Source: a virus. Taken from it: 24,756 bases of DNA. Numbering within the stretch: position 1 is the first letter of the stretch; each line of letters begins with the position of its first letter. The translations under genes and the position numbers were made by a program. This document shows positions 23,157-24,756 of this stretch, piece by piece. The stretch is from the IMG/VR virus record IMGVR_UViG_3300002760_000320, positions 15,863 through 40,618 of that record; one strand, written 5' to 3'. A model generated the notes under the pieces. The model did not search any database. It worked only from the letters and a program-made list of their open reading frames with translations, and was not told the DNA's origin.

Positions 23157-23634
23157 TCGCGCTCACTTTCGAAATCTCTTGTGCTTGGCCCAGCGCCAGC
23201 TTGCCAATCTTCTGTGCGTTAGCTGTCGCGGTTGATAGCTGGCTCAGGACACTTGAGTCCATGCCCTCATAGCTCGGATCGCTACGCTCTCGCTCCATTG
23301 CTTTTTGAATCTTCCGGCCAACAACGCCAAGCATCGCCTGTGCAATCTGAATACTCGTATCGTCCAGCCTTTTGCCGTCTTCGACCATGCGCTCCAGACG
23401 CTCTTGATCTATGCGGTCCTGTAGCTCGGTCTGGTACTTGTTCTTTTGGCCCTGCCAGTCCTCAGAGCTACTGTGACGGTACAACGTGGCCCTTGAAACG
23501 TCATGCTTTCGCGCCAGTGCGTCAACGCTCATAAAGACACGTTTTCCGTCGGCGTCTATGAACCCGTGAACGAACTCGTCCCGTATGGTCTGCTTCAGGT
23601 TATCTGTTAGCTTTTCACTCATGACCGTTATCAC
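23062..23634 (-). CDS. Candidate small terminase subunit
   Basis: This 190-residue protein may start at GTG 23634 (overlapping the ParB-like stop) or ATG 23622. A helix-turn-helix-like segment is at about residues 37-55 (SVDALARKHDVSRATLYRHS), and a long helical, coiled-coil-rich body follows. This layout and the place directly before TerL fit a small terminase that binds the packaging site. No specific family was recognised, so another DNA-binding protein is possible. Confidence 0.6.
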   Translation of the reverse strand: MITVMSEKLTDNLKQTIRDEFVHGFIDADGKRVFMSVDALARKHDVSRATLYRHSSSEDWQGQKNKYQTELQDRIDQERLERMVEDGKRLDDTSIQIAQAMLGVVGRKIQKAMERERSDPSYEGMDSSVLSQLSTATANAQKIGKLALGQAQEISKVSANVSNPDAFNEIMDQLDELAASRSQEFGDSVH

Positions 23635-24197
23635 TTACTCTCATCAGGTTTAGACTCAAGCTCCTTCTTCAATCTAATCTGATGCTTCGAAACCCAAGAT
23701 TTACTGTATTCTACATCATCGAACAATTTAGAAAAGCCCGTTATGTGCTTGAGACGTAAAAGCTCATCCGGCTCCATTCCTAAATGATTGCATATCTCAG
23801 CATCACCCCAGCCGTTCTCCAGCATGTTAAACACCATATTAGACATCCCTGAGACGCTGTGCGCTCCCCGCGCCCTGTTGTGTCTGACAGTTGCCGCCAT
23901 TCGCTCGTTTATGTCTTTTTGGATGACCACAATAGGAACACAGCCCTCTGTGCTGTCTCTGATGTCTTTGTTATTGAGACAGGTGAAATACCTATGGAAC
24001 CCGTCGACGATTACATATTTGTCATTTGCCTCGTCATAGATCGTGACGATTGGCTGAGTGTAGCCGTCATGCTTGATTGACGTGTAGAGGAGTTTCATCT
24101 CTTTGCTTGCAACAGAGTTTGGGTTGTAGTCGTTCGGCTCAACCTTTTCAATTGGAACCCACTTCGTGTGACTGATTGGATGATCCTTTTGGGTCAT
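23631..24197 (-). CDS. ParB/Srx-fold protein, IbrB-like
   Basis: This 188-residue protein begins MTQKDHPISHTKWVPIEKVE. Residues about 17-60 have the ParB-N pattern (VEPNDYNPNSVASKEMKLL, IKHDGYTQPIV). Near residue 67-76 the VDGFHRYF sequence replaces the ParB G-E-R-R box, as in IbrB-like and Srx-fold proteins. A C-terminal helix-turn-helix-like part follows (AEICNHLGMEPDELLRLKHI). It overlaps the PAPS-reductase-like gene stop by four bases (ATGA), so the two are probably co-translated. IbrB-type partners are known beside IbrA; role in a phage is unknown. Confidence 0.75.
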   Translation of the reverse strand: MTQKDHPISHTKWVPIEKVEPNDYNPNSVASKEMKLLYTSIKHDGYTQPIVTIYDEANDKYVIVDGFHRYFTCLNNKDIRDSTEGCVPIVVIQKDINERMAATVRHNRARGAHSVSGMSNMVFNMLENGWGDAEICNHLGMEPDELLRLKHITGFSKLFDDVEYSKSWVSKHQIRLKKELESKPDESK

Positions 24198-24756
24198 GTC
24201 GCGCCCCTCTGCTCCTTCTTGATATACCTTAGGTCTCGCTCTGGTCGCCCCCAGTTAATAGGCTTTCCCCGTTTGAACTTCAGGAAGTTAAGGGTCTCAG
24301 GTCTCGCAAGGAAGTTATTTAGCTTCGTGAAATGGTAATCATTTGCCAAGATACAGAGCACCTCTGATTTATACCTCTCATCAGAGAGAGCCATATCCTC
24401 GAACTTCTCGTCCATCCATTTGAACTTCTTTTTGAACAGCGCACGCCGCTCATCCGTCTGGATAAGCTTATCCACTAGATAGTCGCGGTACTCCGGCCAA
24501 TCGCTGAACATGTACGGAAGTGACTTCACCGAGAACATGTCCTTCTTGAGCATGTGCCTTGTCTGATTGATACCCTTTAGGCGCTTGGTGAGCCGATCCC
24601 ATGTGTCGCCCTCCATCTCCTGAAGGTAAAATAGCTGGTCAATCGCTGTTTCATGGTGAAGGTTAGATACCCGCATCTTCATCGGCTGAATACCATAGCG
24701 ATAGAACTCGTCGTATATTTTGCAGTATCTCCATCCGTTTTCGTGGATCGCCTTCC
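24194..24756 (-). CDS. Phosphoadenosine phosphosulfate reductase-like protein, IbrA-like (partial)
   Basis: The frame is open to the right edge (KAIHENGWRYCKIYDEFYRY upstream of the internal ATG 24682), so the N-terminus lies outside. The visible about 187 residues include GIQPMKMRVSNLHHETAIDQ, which fits the C-terminal part of IbrA / DUF3440-type PAPS-reductase relatives. The ATP-pyrophosphatase P-loop is expected in the missing N-terminus, so function cannot be confirmed. Overlap with the IbrB-like gene is ATGA. Alternatives include other PP-loop proteins of phage modification systems. Confidence 0.65.
   Translation of the reverse strand, partial: KAIHENGWRYCKIYDEFYRYGIQPMKMRVSNLHHETAIDQLFYLQEMEGDTWDRLTKRLKGINQTRHMLKKDMFSVKSLPYMFSDWPEYRDYLVDKLIQTDERRALFKKKFKWMDEKFEDMALSDERYKSEVLCILANDYHFTKLNNFLARPETLNFLKFKRGKPINWGRPERDLRYIKKEQRGAT

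Noticed and set aside
1-24756. Integrase, tRNA, CRISPR array or lysis cassette
   Set aside because: No such sequence was recognised on either strand; small membrane proteins are noted but not proven lysis genes.

Overview
The window is a segment of a tailed-phage genome, either a free phage or a prophage, with siphovirus (long non-contractile tail) architecture of the HK97 / gene-transfer-agent (GTA) type. The large terminase, portal, prohead protease, HK97-fold capsid protein, gp6-like connector, head closure, HK97-gp10-like and DUF3168-like proteins, major tail protein, tail chaperones, tape measure and tail-tip genes follow each other in the canonical order on the minus strand (transcription runs right to left). 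The likely host is an alphaproteobacterium. One gene encodes a GcrA-like protein, a family known mainly from that class, and the second tail-chaperone frame matches the GTA g10.1 / TIGR02216 type. No integrase, tRNA, CRISPR array or rRNA is visible, so lifestyle cannot be decided. Both edges cut genes.

Right to left: (1) 24756-23631, a PAPS-reductase-like protein (cut at the edge) overlapping a ParB/Srx-fold protein, an IbrA/IbrB-like pair. (2) 23634-18202, packaging and portal: a candidate small terminase, the large terminase, a 714-residue portal with an unusual C-terminal extension of about 255 residues, and a MuF-type minor head protein with a candidate ADP-ribosyltransferase-like C-terminal domain. 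(3) 18189-17585, three small minus-strand genes, two of them tandem paralogues. (4) 16165-17588, five small plus-strand genes, including a predicted papain-like cysteine peptidase, inserted between the portal/MuF block and the capsid block. Two of the gaps between them carry GC-rich hairpins. (5) 15964-16164, a divergent promoter region. (6) 15963-15256, three overlapping minus-strand regulatory-type genes ending with the GcrA-like gene, followed by an intrinsic terminator at 15198-15226 and a candidate promoter at 15167-15194. (7) 15139-1, the prohead protease, capsid, connector and tail operon, with tandem duplicated major tail proteins and a -1 frameshift site (A AAA AAG) that joins the two tail-chaperone frames. 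It ends in a long tail-tip protein that runs off the left edge.

The late genes are tightly packed, with many stop/start overlaps, and work together as DNA packaging (terminase), procapsid assembly (portal, protease, capsid), neck formation and tail assembly. The regulatory and accessory genes sit in the central divergent island. The largest gene-free stretch is the divergent promoter region of about 200 bases; no gap exceeds 300 bases.

The features most worth checking are the portal extension, the MuF-linked toxin-like domain, the IbrAB-like pair beside the terminase genes, the frameshift site, the duplicated tail-tube gene and the phage GcrA-like regulator. All function calls were made by eye from the translated sequence; no database search was run.
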